A stretch of 14,815 nt of DNA from Calditrichia bacterium (GCA_030430345.1 JAUIFT010000010.1:1-14815), one strand, 5' to 3'; shown: positions 1 through 7,932, counted from the stretch's first letter. Made by a program: numbers and translations. Notes: generated by a model from the sequence alone, not told the origin.

Positions 1-408
1 CAGGAAAAGCTGGCCTTTCTTCTCTCGCGCGTTTCACCGGCTTCCGCCTATCAACTGGCGATGATGAATCTCGCTGCAACGGATATCAACCTGAAGAATC
101 GCTACGAAGATGCCATGCGCGATTACCGCACTGCCTTTAACGGCTTTGTTAACAAAAAGCTGGAGGATTCCGGCCAGCATGGCGGTTTTCGTATCAGCAT
201 CAGCAGCGAAACCGGTGTGAACATCGATACCGGCGATATCGATACAAAAAGTCTTGACCTCAGTGAAGTTCCCCGTTTTGAGGATCCACAACATTCCTAC
301 GCAGCGGCCATCACGCCAGCGATGCCCGACCTCGCCTTGCTGTTTTTCTTTACCCTGATTGCGTTCGCCGGTGCATTCAGCGGATTCATCCGCTATGACG
401 TGCGATAA
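1..408 (+). CDS. ABC-2 type transporter permease, C-terminal fragment (DUF3526-like)
   Basis: The reading frame is open from the first base of the window to a TAA at 406-408, so this is the 3' end of a gene that starts outside. The ~135 visible residues begin with SRVSPASAYQLAMMNLAATD, a stretch typical of the extracytoplasmic part of DUF3526/ABC-2 permeases. They continue through a polar region and end in one hydrophobic helix (about LALLFFFTLIAFAGAFSGF), followed by the short cytoplasmic tail IRYDVR. A last transmembrane helix closing with RYDVR is a recurrent ending in this permease family (gliding/NosY-like ABC-2 exporters). The role would be the membrane half of an ABC exporter; the substrate is unknown. 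The ATPase gene is presumably upstream, outside the window. The first in-frame ATG (61) is not the start, because family-like sequence precedes it. Confidence 0.72.
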   Translation, partial: QEKLAFLLSRVSPASAYQLAMMNLAATDINLKNRYEDAMRDYRTAFNGFVNKKLEDSGQHGGFRISISSETGVNIDTGDIDTKSLDLSEVPRFEDPQHSYAAAITPAMPDLALLFFFTLIAFAGAFSGFIRYDVR

Positions 409-427
409 GAAAGGCATCTCCAGAGCT

Positions 428-459
428 ATCCCCGGAAGTAGTTAAATACTTTCGGGGAT
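428..459 (+). terminator. Hairpin after the ABC permease gene
   Basis: Two 13-nt arms (428-440 and 447-459) pair fully with one G-U wobble around a 6-nt loop, 19 nt after the permease stop. There is no clear U-run after the stem (GGGATTACGAAAA follows). It is a strong RNA hairpin that may act as a terminator or 3'-end stabiliser, but it is not a textbook intrinsic terminator. Confidence 0.5.
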
Positions 460-606
460 GGGATTACGAAAAATAGTATCACAATTTCACCGATTTTTTC
501 CCTCGCCGCTCGAAATCCTGCTTCCAGAATGAAACTGTTTTACACTCCCAATCGTTATAACAATGAGCAGTAATTATTAACTAATGAGAATAAAGGATGT
601 GAATTA

Positions 607-1575
607 ATGCTATACTTACGGCAGGAAAAAATAGTTAATCATACAATCAACAACATGCTGCATACCGCCTTGTTATTAAGCGGGATGGCACTGATAACGG
701 CAATACTCGGCTATCTCTTTGCCGGTGTGGAAGGAATTATCTGGGCAATTGCTTTCGGTGGGATCATGCTTTGGCTTAGTCCGGGCATTTCGCCGCAATT
801 TATTTTACGGATGCATAAAGCCCGCTTACTGCAGTTCCATCAGGCCCCGGAATTATATAACATCGTCCAGGAACTCGCCCGGCGGGCCGGTTTGGGGAAA
901 GCGCCAAACTTATACTATATTCCCAGTAATATAATGAACGCATTTGCGATCGGTCAGCGGAATAATGCCGCTATTGCAGTTACCGATGCTTTGCTCAAGC
1001 GACTGAATATGCGCGAGCTTACCGGGGTGCTGGCCCATGAAATGAGCCATATCCGTAACAATGATATTCGCGTGATGGGCATCGCCAATATGATTGGCCG
1101 AATGACCGGGATGCTGGCAATGCTGGGGCAGATTCTCCTGCTCTTCAATCTCCCGCTAATGTTGCTGGGGCAATCAACCATTTCCTGGCTGGTGATCCTG
1201 ATCCTGATCGCGGCGCCAACCCTCAGTAACTTGTTACAGCTGGCGCTTTCCCGCACCAGGGAGTTTAATGCAGATCTGGGTGCAGTCACCCTTACCGGGG
1301 ATCCGGAAGGGCTCGCTGCTGCGCTGGAAAAGCTGGACTATTATCAGGCTGGATTTTTCCGGCGGTTTTTCTTCCCGGCGAAACGGATGCCATCGTCTGC
1401 ATTGCTGCGCACCCATCCGCCTACGAAAGAGCGGGTGCAGCGCCTCTTGTCATTGCGTAGCAAGCAAGCCCCTTTAGCGCGTCCCGGCAACCTCCGGGAA
1501 GACCTGATGAGGGTACGCTCTCTCCCGGGCATCAGACGCAATCCGCGCTGGTTTATGCTTGGTTTTTCAACGTAA
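607..1575 (+). CDS. M48 family (HtpX-like) membrane zinc metalloprotease
   Basis: A 322-residue predicted integral-membrane endopeptidase. The catalytic zinc motif HEMSH is at residues 144-148 (HExxH). The third zinc ligand is expected at Glu219 in SRTREFNAD, the usual M48 ExxxD context. THPPTKERVQRL near residue 265 is the typical M48 C-terminal motif. Hydrophobic segments lie at about residues 18-40 and 42-58 before the catalytic domain, and at about 168-188 and 193-213 between the zinc motifs. This is the HtpX topology, with the active site facing the cytoplasm. Family members cleave misfolded or damaged membrane proteins, which is inferred here. The ATG at 607 has AAAGGA at 592-597 as Shine-Dalgarno with good spacing. 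Length is normal for the family, perhaps with a slightly longer tail. The gene stands alone, with a hairpin on each side. Substrate specificity cannot be read from sequence, so no gene symbol is given. Confidence 0.9.
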   Translation: MLYLRQEKIVNHTINNMLHTALLLSGMALITAILGYLFAGVEGIIWAIAFGGIMLWLSPGISPQFILRMHKARLLQFHQAPELYNIVQELARRAGLGKAPNLYYIPSNIMNAFAIGQRNNAAIAVTDALLKRLNMRELTGVLAHEMSHIRNNDIRVMGIANMIGRMTGMLAMLGQILLLFNLPLMLLGQSTISWLVILILIAAPTLSNLLQLALSRTREFNADLGAVTLTGDPEGLAAALEKLDYYQAGFFRRFFFPAKRMPSSALLRTHPPTKERVQRLLSLRSKQAPLARPGNLREDLMRVRSLPGIRRNPRWFMLGFST

Positions 1576-1600
1576 GGATATTATCAAATGACAACCAGAG

Positions 1601-1630
1601 AACAGCCGCAATAATTCTATTGTGGCTGTT
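1601..1630. terminator. Hairpin terminator between convergent genes
   Basis: Arms at 1601-1612 and 1619-1630 pair over 12 positions (one G-U wobble) with loop AATTCT, and TTTGCGTTT runs from the end of the stem on the + strand. It lies 25 nt after the M48 stop and 5 nt beyond the stop of the convergent - strand gene. It probably ends the + transcript and could also serve the - strand operon. The T-tract is interrupted. Confidence 0.65.
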
Positions 1631-1635
1631 TGCGT

Positions 1636-2043
1636 TTAATCATCATCATCATCGACAATAATCACCGGAGATGTTGCCGCATAAGTGCCATCTCCGCCAC
1701 TCCCCGGGCGATCACCTTTTTTATACAAGGCGACTTTCAGCGTGCCATTGCCAGCTTTTTTACAAACCCAGACAGTTTCTTTTTCACCCGGTTTCAATTG
1801 AATTTGGCGAAGCGAAGCGTGGTCGTCGGCTGTACCGATATCTGAGTTATTAGGATTTCTGCAAAACAAATCGGCGGAAAAATGCACTACTACAAAAGGC
1901 GGACGATTACCCAAATGCGCTGTTTTGAAAACAACCGGCGAACCTCTTCGCACTTCGACAGGCGATGGGTCCAACTGAGCACTATTGTTTCCATCCCTGG
2001 TTTGTACGGTGATAGTGCTTACCCTATTTGAAATCTTTGCCAT
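1636..2043 (-). CDS. Small protein of unknown function with an Asp5 tail
   Basis: I do not recognise this 135-residue protein. It has no signal peptide and no hydrophobic helix. Alternating hydrophobic and polar stretches (SPVEVRRGSPVVFKT, IQLKPGEKETVWVCKKAG, GTLKVALYKKG) suggest an all-beta sandwich, perhaps cupredoxin- or Ig-like. Two cysteines (61 and 94) are present. The last residues are VIIVDDDDD, encoded by a perfect run of five identical GAT codons (ATC on +, 1639-1653). The ATG at 2043 has a good Shine-Dalgarno (AGAGAGGA about 9 nt upstream). It starts 30 nt after the kinase stop on the same strand, so it is most likely the last gene of the phosphatase-kinase operon. A role as target or accessory of that module is inference only. 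Confidence 0.75.
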   Translation of the reverse strand: MAKISNRVSTITVQTRDGNNSAQLDPSPVEVRRGSPVVFKTAHLGNRPPFVVVHFSADLFCRNPNNSDIGTADDHASLRQIQLKPGEKETVWVCKKAGNGTLKVALYKKGDRPGSGGDGTYAATSPVIIVDDDDD

Positions 2044-2073
2044 AGCTAAATCCTCTCTTCATCTAACTGATGA

Positions 2074-4662
2074 TTATTGTGAATTGACCAGTGCTTGAAA
2101 ACGAGGGTCTTCCGATAAGCGTAACTGTAATGCCGGGGAACGAATAATCTTCTGCCGGGAATATCCTTTCGCCAACACTTTTTCGATATAGCGCCAGCTG
2201 CGATCAAGGTTTCCGCTTAAGGCATAAACCTCTGCAGCCTTAAACTGAATTTCTATTTCATCGGGCATAAGTGCAAGCGCCTTCCCGATCGTCTCATTGG
2301 CCTTATCCATCTCCCCCAAAGATGCATGATAACTGGCAATATCCGTTAAAATATTAGCATCTTTCGGATTTACCTGTAAGGCGCTTTCTGCCATTTCAAG
2401 TGCTTTTCGAAAGGTATTTCCGGTTTTTTCCGGGTCTTCTTTAAGCCAGTCATAACAAGAGGCCAGGTTTCCCCAAATCTGATAATTCCTGTCATTGAAT
2501 GAGAGCGCTTTTACATATTTTTCCGCAGCCGCCCGATAATCCTCCCGGATAAAATGCAGGGCGCCAAGATTAGCATAAGCCCCGTAATTCTCTTTAATTT
2601 CGATAGAGCGTGCCAGCGCATCAACCGCTGCGTCGTATTTTTCCAGAATCAAGTAACAACCACCGAGATTTCGATAAGCCCGGTAATTCAATGGTGAAAG
2701 TTTTGTAACGTTCAAATAGTTATCCGCAGCGAGCTGATATTTTCCCCGCTTATAGTAAAAACGCGCCAGATCATAATAATTTGCCCAGTAATTGGGTTTC
2801 AATTCAATAGCCTTCAGGTAGGTCGATTCGACGGTTTCATTCTTCCCCTGCCGGGTATAAACACCGGCGAGCTCTTTATAGGCTAATGAATTTAGCGGAT
2901 CCAGCTCTAATGCCCTGCGCAGCGATTTTTCTGCAGCGTCGTATTCACCAGTGCCGCGGTAGATCATTCCCAGGCTGACATGCGCGCCAACCAGCAGCTC
3001 ACTTAAAGACAAGGCCTGCTGGCAATTGCGAATCGCTTCTTCTATCCAGCCAGCATCCCGGGTAGAAACAAACTTTCGCCAGTAAGCTTCTCCCAACCCG
3101 GCGTAAGCGCGGCCATAGTGCTCATCTCTGGCCAGGGCCTGCTGAAACATATCAATTGCATTATTAATATTTTCCAATTCGTTATAATGCTGTAAAAAAC
3201 CTTTCCCCTTTACGTAAAAAAGATAGGCGACCGGCGTTTCTGTATGTCCCGCCTTCAACACCCGAAAATTTTGTTCAGGTATATCGATGTTGAGCAAACT
3301 CGCCAGGCTACCAATAACGATGTCTTGAAAATCTGCGCTTAACAGCCCGGCATCGATCACCCGGGAATTAACCTGCCGGAGCGTATTTGCATCGATCAGC
3401 GTTATTGTCAACTGCCTTGTTTTTGAGAATTTTTGCAGGCTGCCGTTAATCACCAGGTTGACACCAAAATGATCCCGTGCTTCCGCTGCACTGGTAATTT
3501 TTAACCTTCTGACCTCGCTGGGCGGGACCACCCAAAAAGCTTTTTGAAATTGCTCCATCTCGCTTAATTTACTGCTGATAACTTCCATTAAGCCATCACA
3601 ATATGTTTGATCTGCCGGATGCTCACTCAGGTTATTAAAGGGTAAAACGAGTATATCTTTTTTCTCCGGGATGTCCGGCTGCAACAAAGATATTAACCAA
3701 AAAGAAAGCAGCAATAGCCCGGCCAATCCGACGCCTGTTATTACCCGTTGTAAAGTTTTCCTTTTACTAATATTCGCTTTGGGAGGAACTACCGGGTCAG
3801 ACTGCTCAACAGCTTCCGGATCGCCGGGGGACGCCTTCAGCACCGCTAAAATGGCCGCCAAATCCGCCGGTCTGTTCGCGGGATCTTTTTGCAGGCAGTC
3901 CATGATCAAATCATTGATTGCCGATGGAATATCAGGTCGGAATGAGGACAACGGGGCTGGCGGCTCGTTAAGGATGGCATACATCGCCGCCTGTGGATAT
4001 TCTTCATCAAAGGGGAGGTGCCCGCTGATCATCTCATACATCACCACGCCCAGCGACCAGATATCGGTTTTAGGGGTCAGTGTTTCCCCTTTCAGCTGCT
4101 CCGGAGACATAAACGCCAACGTTCCCATGGTGCTATTCTTTTCGGTGATGCTCAGGCTGCCTTCAATCTTTGCCAGGCCAAAATCCATGATTTTTACCCG
4201 TTGATTTTTCTGCAGCATGATGTTGGCGCTTTTAATATCGCGGTGAATAATCCCCTGCTGATGGGCAACGCCCAGGCCTTCCGCAATCTGGGCGGCAATT
4301 CGCGAGAAATCCGTTAGTGATAACCGCTTCAGTCCCTGATCAGGCGATTCAGCATCATCCGGGCGGGGAATGAAAGACTTTAGCTCCTGCCCCTCAATAT
4401 ACTCCATAACGATGAAGAGCGTCTCGTCGGATTGTTCAATGGCATGTATTGTGGTGATATTTGGATGATTGAGTGCAGCGGCGGCTTGCGCTTCCAGTAT
4501 GAAACGCTGGCGATCTTCTTCAACATTTGCTGTCGCCTGGGGAAGGAATTTGATGGCAACATCGCGGTTCAAACGGTTATCACGGGCTTTGTAAACAATG
4601 CCCATACCGCCTTCACCTATTTTTTCGAGAATGTGGTATTGCAACAGGGTCTTACCGATCAT
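2074..4662 (-). CDS. Membrane-anchored Ser/Thr protein kinase with TolB/FlgO-like and TPR regions
   Basis: 862 residues in three parts. Residues ~9-275 are a PknB/Hanks-type kinase domain: Gly-rich loop GEGGMG (16-21), ATP-binding Lys38, Glu57 of helix C, catalytic loop HRDIKSAN (140-147, Asp142), DFG (160-162) and SPE (186-188). All catalytic residues are present, so it is predicted active. Residues ~306-327 form one transmembrane helix. The following region (~336-440: ILVLPFNNLSEHPADQTYCD, later VINGSLQKF) resembles the TolB/FlgO-like domain found in bacterial kinase and cyclase receptors. About nine TPR-type helical repeats fill ~475-835, and the protein ends in EDPRFQALVNSQ, a familiar end for this class. 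The kinase would be cytoplasmic and the TPR part on the other side of the inner membrane, sensing a protein partner. The start lies 5 nt after the phosphatase stop, and the RBS (CGGGAG) sits inside the phosphatase gene, so translation is probably coupled. Confidence 0.93.
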   Translation of the reverse strand: MIGKTLLQYHILEKIGEGGMGIVYKARDNRLNRDVAIKFLPQATANVEEDRQRFILEAQAAAALNHPNITTIHAIEQSDETLFIVMEYIEGQELKSFIPRPDDAESPDQGLKRLSLTDFSRIAAQIAEGLGVAHQQGIIHRDIKSANIMLQKNQRVKIMDFGLAKIEGSLSITEKNSTMGTLAFMSPEQLKGETLTPKTDIWSLGVVMYEMISGHLPFDEEYPQAAMYAILNEPPAPLSSFRPDIPSAINDLIMDCLQKDPANRPADLAAILAVLKASPGDPEAVEQSDPVVPPKANISKRKTLQRVITGVGLAGLLLLSFWLISLLQPDIPEKKDILVLPFNNLSEHPADQTYCDGLMEVISSKLSEMEQFQKAFWVVPPSEVRRLKITSAAEARDHFGVNLVINGSLQKFSKTRQLTITLIDANTLRQVNSRVIDAGLLSADFQDIVIGSLASLLNIDIPEQNFRVLKAGHTETPVAYLFYVKGKGFLQHYNELENINNAIDMFQQALARDEHYGRAYAGLGEAYWRKFVSTRDAGWIEEAIRNCQQALSLSELLVGAHVSLGMIYRGTGEYDAAEKSLRRALELDPLNSLAYKELAGVYTRQGKNETVESTYLKAIELKPNYWANYYDLARFYYKRGKYQLAADNYLNVTKLSPLNYRAYRNLGGCYLILEKYDAAVDALARSIEIKENYGAYANLGALHFIREDYRAAAEKYVKALSFNDRNYQIWGNLASCYDWLKEDPEKTGNTFRKALEMAESALQVNPKDANILTDIASYHASLGEMDKANETIGKALALMPDEIEIQFKAAEVYALSGNLDRSWRYIEKVLAKGYSRQKIIRSPALQLRLSEDPRFQALVNSQ

Positions 4663-4667
4663 CGGCG

Positions 4668-5978
4668 TTACTCCCGGGTGACAACTACCATGGTCATATC
4701 ATCTGATTGCGGCACGCCGGTACTGTGCAGCTTCACTGCCGCAAAAACAAGATCTATAAGCTCCTGGGAAGACTTATTTCGATTTTCCAGGATTAGTTCC
4801 TGCAAGCGCTCTTCACCGAATTCCTCTTCCTTATCATTCATCGCCTCAGTGATGCCATCCGAAGAAATAACCAGACGAGTGCCTTTCGAAATTGGAATTT
4901 CTTCTTCACTAAATTGATAATTCGGCATAAAGCCGAGCACTATTCCCCCGGTTTTCAAACGACTGATTTCTCCTTCCGGCGAAATCAGAATCGGATCGTC
5001 ATGTCCGGCATTGCAGAAGTTCAGGGTATGTTTTTCCGAGTTGAACACCCCGAAAAACAATGTTACGAATTTACCACTGCCGGTACTCTGGCACATTAAA
5101 TTATTTGCCCGGCCGATGCTCAAATCAATTTTATCCAGCGCCAGGGTTTGGCTGCGAATGGCTGCGTGGGTATTCGCCATTAACATTGCAGCGGGAAAGC
5201 CTTTTCCGGTCACATCCCCCAGTGAAAATGCCAGTTCCTCTTCGTTCAGGGGAATAAAATCGAATAAATCTCCCCCGACTTCCCGGGCAGGAATACTAAA
5301 ACCGGCAATATCATATCCCTCAATCTGCGGGGCTTCCGCCGGCAACAAGTTGCTTTGGATATCATGGGCCATACGCACTTCTTCCCGGATGCGCATTAAT
5401 GCTTTTTCTTCCTCCAGCAAGCGGGCATTCTCGATCACATGCGCAGATTGCGTGGCGATAATCGAGAGCAAGCGCTGATCTTCCCGGTCAAATCCATTAT
5501 CCGCATGTTTATTGAAGGCGGTTAGCAGACCAATCATATGTCCTTTTATCACCAGTGGAACGCTCAGCAGGGATTTAATCGACAGATCGTTATCAATATA
5601 TTTCCCGAATCTTTCATCGGCGGCAAAATCGTTTACCAATAATGGCTCCTGGTGAATCAACATCCAGCCGGTCAATTCAGTATTCAGGCGAAACGGGAGA
5701 ATTTGACTATCGGAAATATCGACATGACGCACCATTGTTTTTAATTGCTGCGCTTCTTCCTCTTCCTTCGGATCCAAGAGCTGCACCGCCGCCTGTTCGA
5801 CTTTTAAGTGACGCATACATTTTTGGACCACTAAATCAACAATTGCATCTTTAGTCATTGTGGAATTAATAGCAGTGGAAATCTCATTCAGGACAGAAAG
5901 CTCCTCAATCGCCCGTTTTAAACGAACATTTTCCTTCTCCAGTCGCTCCAGCTTCTTTTGGTCCGGGGAAAGCGTCAT
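4668..5978 (-). CDS. GAF domain plus SpoIIE/RsbU-type PP2C serine phosphatase
   Basis: 436 residues, soluble. Residues ~5-35 are a likely coiled coil. Residues ~28-187 form a GAF sensor domain (ligand unknown), followed by a signalling helix with AHDIQSNLLP, the linker motif typical of RsbU/SpoIIE-family phosphatases. Residues ~218-434 are the PP2C-like phosphatase with metal-binding acidic residues in VGGDLFDF (Asp237), GDVTGKG (Asp255), SDGITEA (Asp374) and SDDMTM (Asp427), plus NAGHDDP. All core motifs are intact, so it should dephosphorylate phospho-Ser/Thr proteins. ATG 5978 has a clear Shine-Dalgarno (AAAGGTGA). It is the first gene of a - strand operon with the downstream kinase (5 nt gap) and the small Asp5-tailed protein. 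No STAS anti-sigma antagonist or HPK-like switch kinase lies in this window, so the Hanks-type kinase may supply the opposing activity. That pairing is inferred from gene order. Confidence 0.93.
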   Translation of the reverse strand: MTLSPDQKKLERLEKENVRLKRAIEELSVLNEISTAINSTMTKDAIVDLVVQKCMRHLKVEQAAVQLLDPKEEEEAQQLKTMVRHVDISDSQILPFRLNTELTGWMLIHQEPLLVNDFAADERFGKYIDNDLSIKSLLSVPLVIKGHMIGLLTAFNKHADNGFDREDQRLLSIIATQSAHVIENARLLEEEKALMRIREEVRMAHDIQSNLLPAEAPQIEGYDIAGFSIPAREVGGDLFDFIPLNEEELAFSLGDVTGKGFPAAMLMANTHAAIRSQTLALDKIDLSIGRANNLMCQSTGSGKFVTLFFGVFNSEKHTLNFCNAGHDDPILISPEGEISRLKTGGIVLGFMPNYQFSEEEIPISKGTRLVISSDGITEAMNDKEEEFGEERLQELILENRNKSSQELIDLVFAAVKLHSTGVPQSDDMTMVVVTRE

Positions 5979-6023
5979 TGAATCACCTTTTACTAAAGAT
6001 TCAGATAATTTTCATTATTTTCG

Positions 6024-6052
6024 AAGATACGGCATAAATTAGGATTAAACAA
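6024..6052 (-). promoter_or_regulatory. Weak candidate promoter for the phosphatase-kinase operon
   Basis: On the - strand, TTGTTT (6047-6052) is separated by 17 nt from TATCTT (6024-6029), about 45 nt upstream of the phosphatase ATG. The match to sigma70 consensus is modest (3/6 and 4/6). It is the best spaced pair I found in the 206-nt gap before this operon. Confidence 0.28.
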
Positions 6053-6184
6053 TTGATCTTGCGAGGTTTGGTAATATAATTTCCCTGGAGGGTTCATCCG
6101 GAAAATTATTTTTTCCGAAAACTTTTTGATCATTAAACTTAAGACATGCTTGGCAGGTAAAACCCGACGCAAACCATCAACAAT

Positions 6185-7744
6185 CTAGTAGAGTCCCTCA
6201 GGATAACTATCCTCCGACTCCTCTGCAGAAACATTAAGTCTCAAATTATCAATTCGTACCTGGGCGCTTTCAGTATAAATGCCTATTCTACCACGATCAA
6301 ACTGTTCATCTGCTAAAGACAGAACTACATAATTATTAATTGAAAATTCGATATATTGCTCATATGAAATTAAGCGGACCGGATATGGTCCCTGATGCGG
6401 AATAAAATTAGCAATCTGTAATTGCTGATAATGGAAAGATTCCTCAATCCCACCATCAGGCTTATGACGCCAGGCTCGCAATTGAGCCAAGCCGTTAATC
6501 AAATCAAGACTTAAATAGTAGCCATCTCCCTGACTGTTGAGACGGAAAGCAAATCCGCACTTACCGTGTCTCGATAAAGTCAAAACTGCCGAGAGCATAA
6601 AGTTTTGATAATCTCCTCTCAAAAGGAAAACTTCCATGCCACTCACACTTTCAAATTGATAACATTTTTCATTCGTAGTCGATTCTTTGGCCAGTGGATT
6701 GTCAAAAAGCTGAGTAAAAGGGGTTAATTGCGAAGTGCTTATGGGTGTCGAAATAGTTTCCTGGAGCCCTTTAAATGTAATCAAGCGAAGCCGACCGGTT
6801 TTATCTGCAACGAGTTCTTTTGGAGGCACCATAAAATGCTCGCGATTATCTTTGTCGCCTTTATAGAAAAAATTCCAAATAAGCACCTGATCTTTATCCT
6901 GGCAGACCCGGGCAGCATAGTTGCCCTGCGGCAGCAGTACGTTGTCATTATAATTACGATAGGGTCCGCCGAATTCATCGGAGTACCAATAGTGAACTTT
7001 AATATCTTCACGGATTGAGCCAATGAGATAATAGCGCTTATTGATTTTTACTAAATTTGGTACTTCGATATCGTCGTAACGCAATGGGTGAAACAGGGGC
7101 GGAAGATACTCAAACTGATTCTCACTAGCTTCCACGGCAAGCGCCACACAGCCTCTTCTTATAATCGGGCCATGCTTCGTTCTTCCTGCCGCTAATAAAT
7201 AAACCTTACCGTTATCATGAAAGCAAAAGGGATCGCGGAAGCTAACCCAATGCCGCCCTTCATCGATGGTTGATTCATAAAATTGCTCGGAAATTTCGAG
7301 AGGATATGACTGGATCTCTACTTTTTCCCATAAATAAAGATCCGCACTCCTGGCAAGCCCAATCCGTTGTATTCTACCTCTCTCCCGCATTGACAAACCG
7401 GTGTAAAACATTCGCCAGTGACCTTTCTGATATGGATCCGGTGAAACATGCATCGTCCAAAGCATATCGTCATCCCAGGTTTCCGGATCGCCAATAAAAA
7501 TAGCATTTTTGACCCGTTTCCATTGCAGGCCATCTGTGCTAATGGCATGGGCGATGTAGTCGTGATTAGGTAGAACCAGATGAAAAAGATGGTAGACGCC
7601 ATCGTATTTTAGAACATCGACGTCACCAATTTCATAATTTCGAAATCCACTTCCGGAATATATAATGTGTCCTTTCTCTTTAATGAATCCAAATGACCAA
7701 TATATAGACTTACCAGAATCAGCAAAAACATTTTTTGCGTAAAT
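6185..7744 (-). CDS. GH32/GH43-like five-bladed propeller glycosidase, 5' end out of frame (frameshifted)
   Basis: The frame is open from 7744 to the TAG at 6185. The first in-frame ATG (7465) is too far inside: family-like sequence already lies upstream of it. GDVDVLKYDG (7598-7627) occupies the place of the GH32 NDPNG nucleophile motif and is followed by HAISTDGLQWKR. FRDP (RDP at 7229-7237) matches the GH32 transition-state stabiliser motif. EVPNLV (Glu at 7064-7066) sits where GH32 has its EC acid/base. The last ~180 residues resemble the GH32 C-terminal beta-sandwich (GYYLSLDLINGLAQL, IEFSINNYVVLSL). No ATG, GTG or TTG occurs in frame between 7744 and 7465. An apparent signal peptide starts at ATG 7752 in another frame (separate entry), so one indel seems to break the gene. 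It could be a young pseudogene, an assembly error or recoding. The likely substrate is a fructoside or related glycan; the exact family is uncertain. Confidence 0.75.
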   Translation of the reverse strand: MYAKNVFADSGKSIYWSFGFIKEKGHIIYSGSGFRNYEIGDVDVLKYDGVYHLFHLVLPNHDYIAHAISTDGLQWKRVKNAIFIGDPETWDDDMLWTMHVSPDPYQKGHWRMFYTGLSMRERGRIQRIGLARSADLYLWEKVEIQSYPLEISEQFYESTIDEGRHWVSFRDPFCFHDNGKVYLLAAGRTKHGPIIRRGCVALAVEASENQFEYLPPLFHPLRYDDIEVPNLVKINKRYYLIGSIREDIKVHYWYSDEFGGPYRNYNDNVLLPQGNYAARVCQDKDQVLIWNFFYKGDKDNREHFMVPPKELVADKTGRLRLITFKGLQETISTPISTSQLTPFTQLFDNPLAKESTTNEKCYQFESVSGMEVFLLRGDYQNFMLSAVLTLSRHGKCGFAFRLNSQGDGYYLSLDLINGLAQLRAWRHKPDGGIEESFHYQQLQIANFIPHQGPYPVRLISYEQYIEFSINNYVVLSLADEQFDRGRIGIYTESAQVRIDNLRLNVSAEESEDSYPEGLY

Positions 7745-7752
7745 TTAATCAT
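7609..7752 (-). pseudogene. Displaced signal-peptide segment of the propeller glycosidase gene
   Basis: ATG 7750-7752 opens a 47-codon frame beginning MIKFTQKMFLLILVSLYIG, a classic short basic plus hydrophobic signal-peptide start, and stopping at 7609-7611. It overlaps the enzyme frame, which lies one base back relative to it. Joining the two by a -1 shift (or restoring one lost base) somewhere around 7650-7700, after the hydrophobic core, would give an exported enzyme of about 520 residues. The A6 run at 7731-7736 is an unlikely shift site because a switch there would remove the hydrophobic core. The RBS is weak (AAGA just before the ATG). Confidence 0.5.
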
Positions 7753-7919
7753 TCTTAATCTTTATGCCCAAAAAGCATTCAATTACCTGGTCATTTTATC
7801 TTTTTACAATTTTGTTAGGATGGGTGCTTAAGGTTGTTAACTTTTAGGGATAATGAGAAAAATCTCACCAAAAAACTATTTCCGATGATTTCTGGACAAC
7901 CTTACGCAGGAAATAAAAG

Positions 7920-7924
7920 AGGAG
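7920..7924 (+). promoter_or_regulatory. Shine-Dalgarno that points to a TTG start for the SPS gene
   Basis: AGGAG inside AAAAGAGGAGAAAA sits 8 nt before TTG 7933. It is far stronger than anything before the two upstream in-frame starts (TTG 7834 and ATG 7885). With TTG 7933 the protein begins about six codons before LYIQLFSIHGLIRGE, the conserved start of bacterial SPS proteins. Confidence 0.65.
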
Positions 7925-7932
7925 AAAATTCA

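Noticed and set aside
61..408. Short gene starting at ATG 61
   Set aside because: The same frame is open to base 1 and the upstream residues fit the permease family, so this is the end of a longer gene, not a small one.
3671..4204. Open frame of 177 codons on + inside the kinase gene
   Set aside because: It lies antisense to the kinase domain, whose motifs (HRDIKSAN, DFG, SPE) are fully intact on the other strand.
6099..6117. CGGAAAA/TTTTCCG hairpin downstream of the glycosidase gene as a terminator
   Set aside because: Only 7 bp and mostly A-T, with no U-tract on the - strand; too weak to call.
7731..7736. A6 run as a programmed -1 slippage site in the glycosidase gene
   Set aside because: Shifting here would give QKNVFADSGK and destroy the hydrophobic core of the signal peptide, and no X-XXY-YYZ heptamer is in the right phase.
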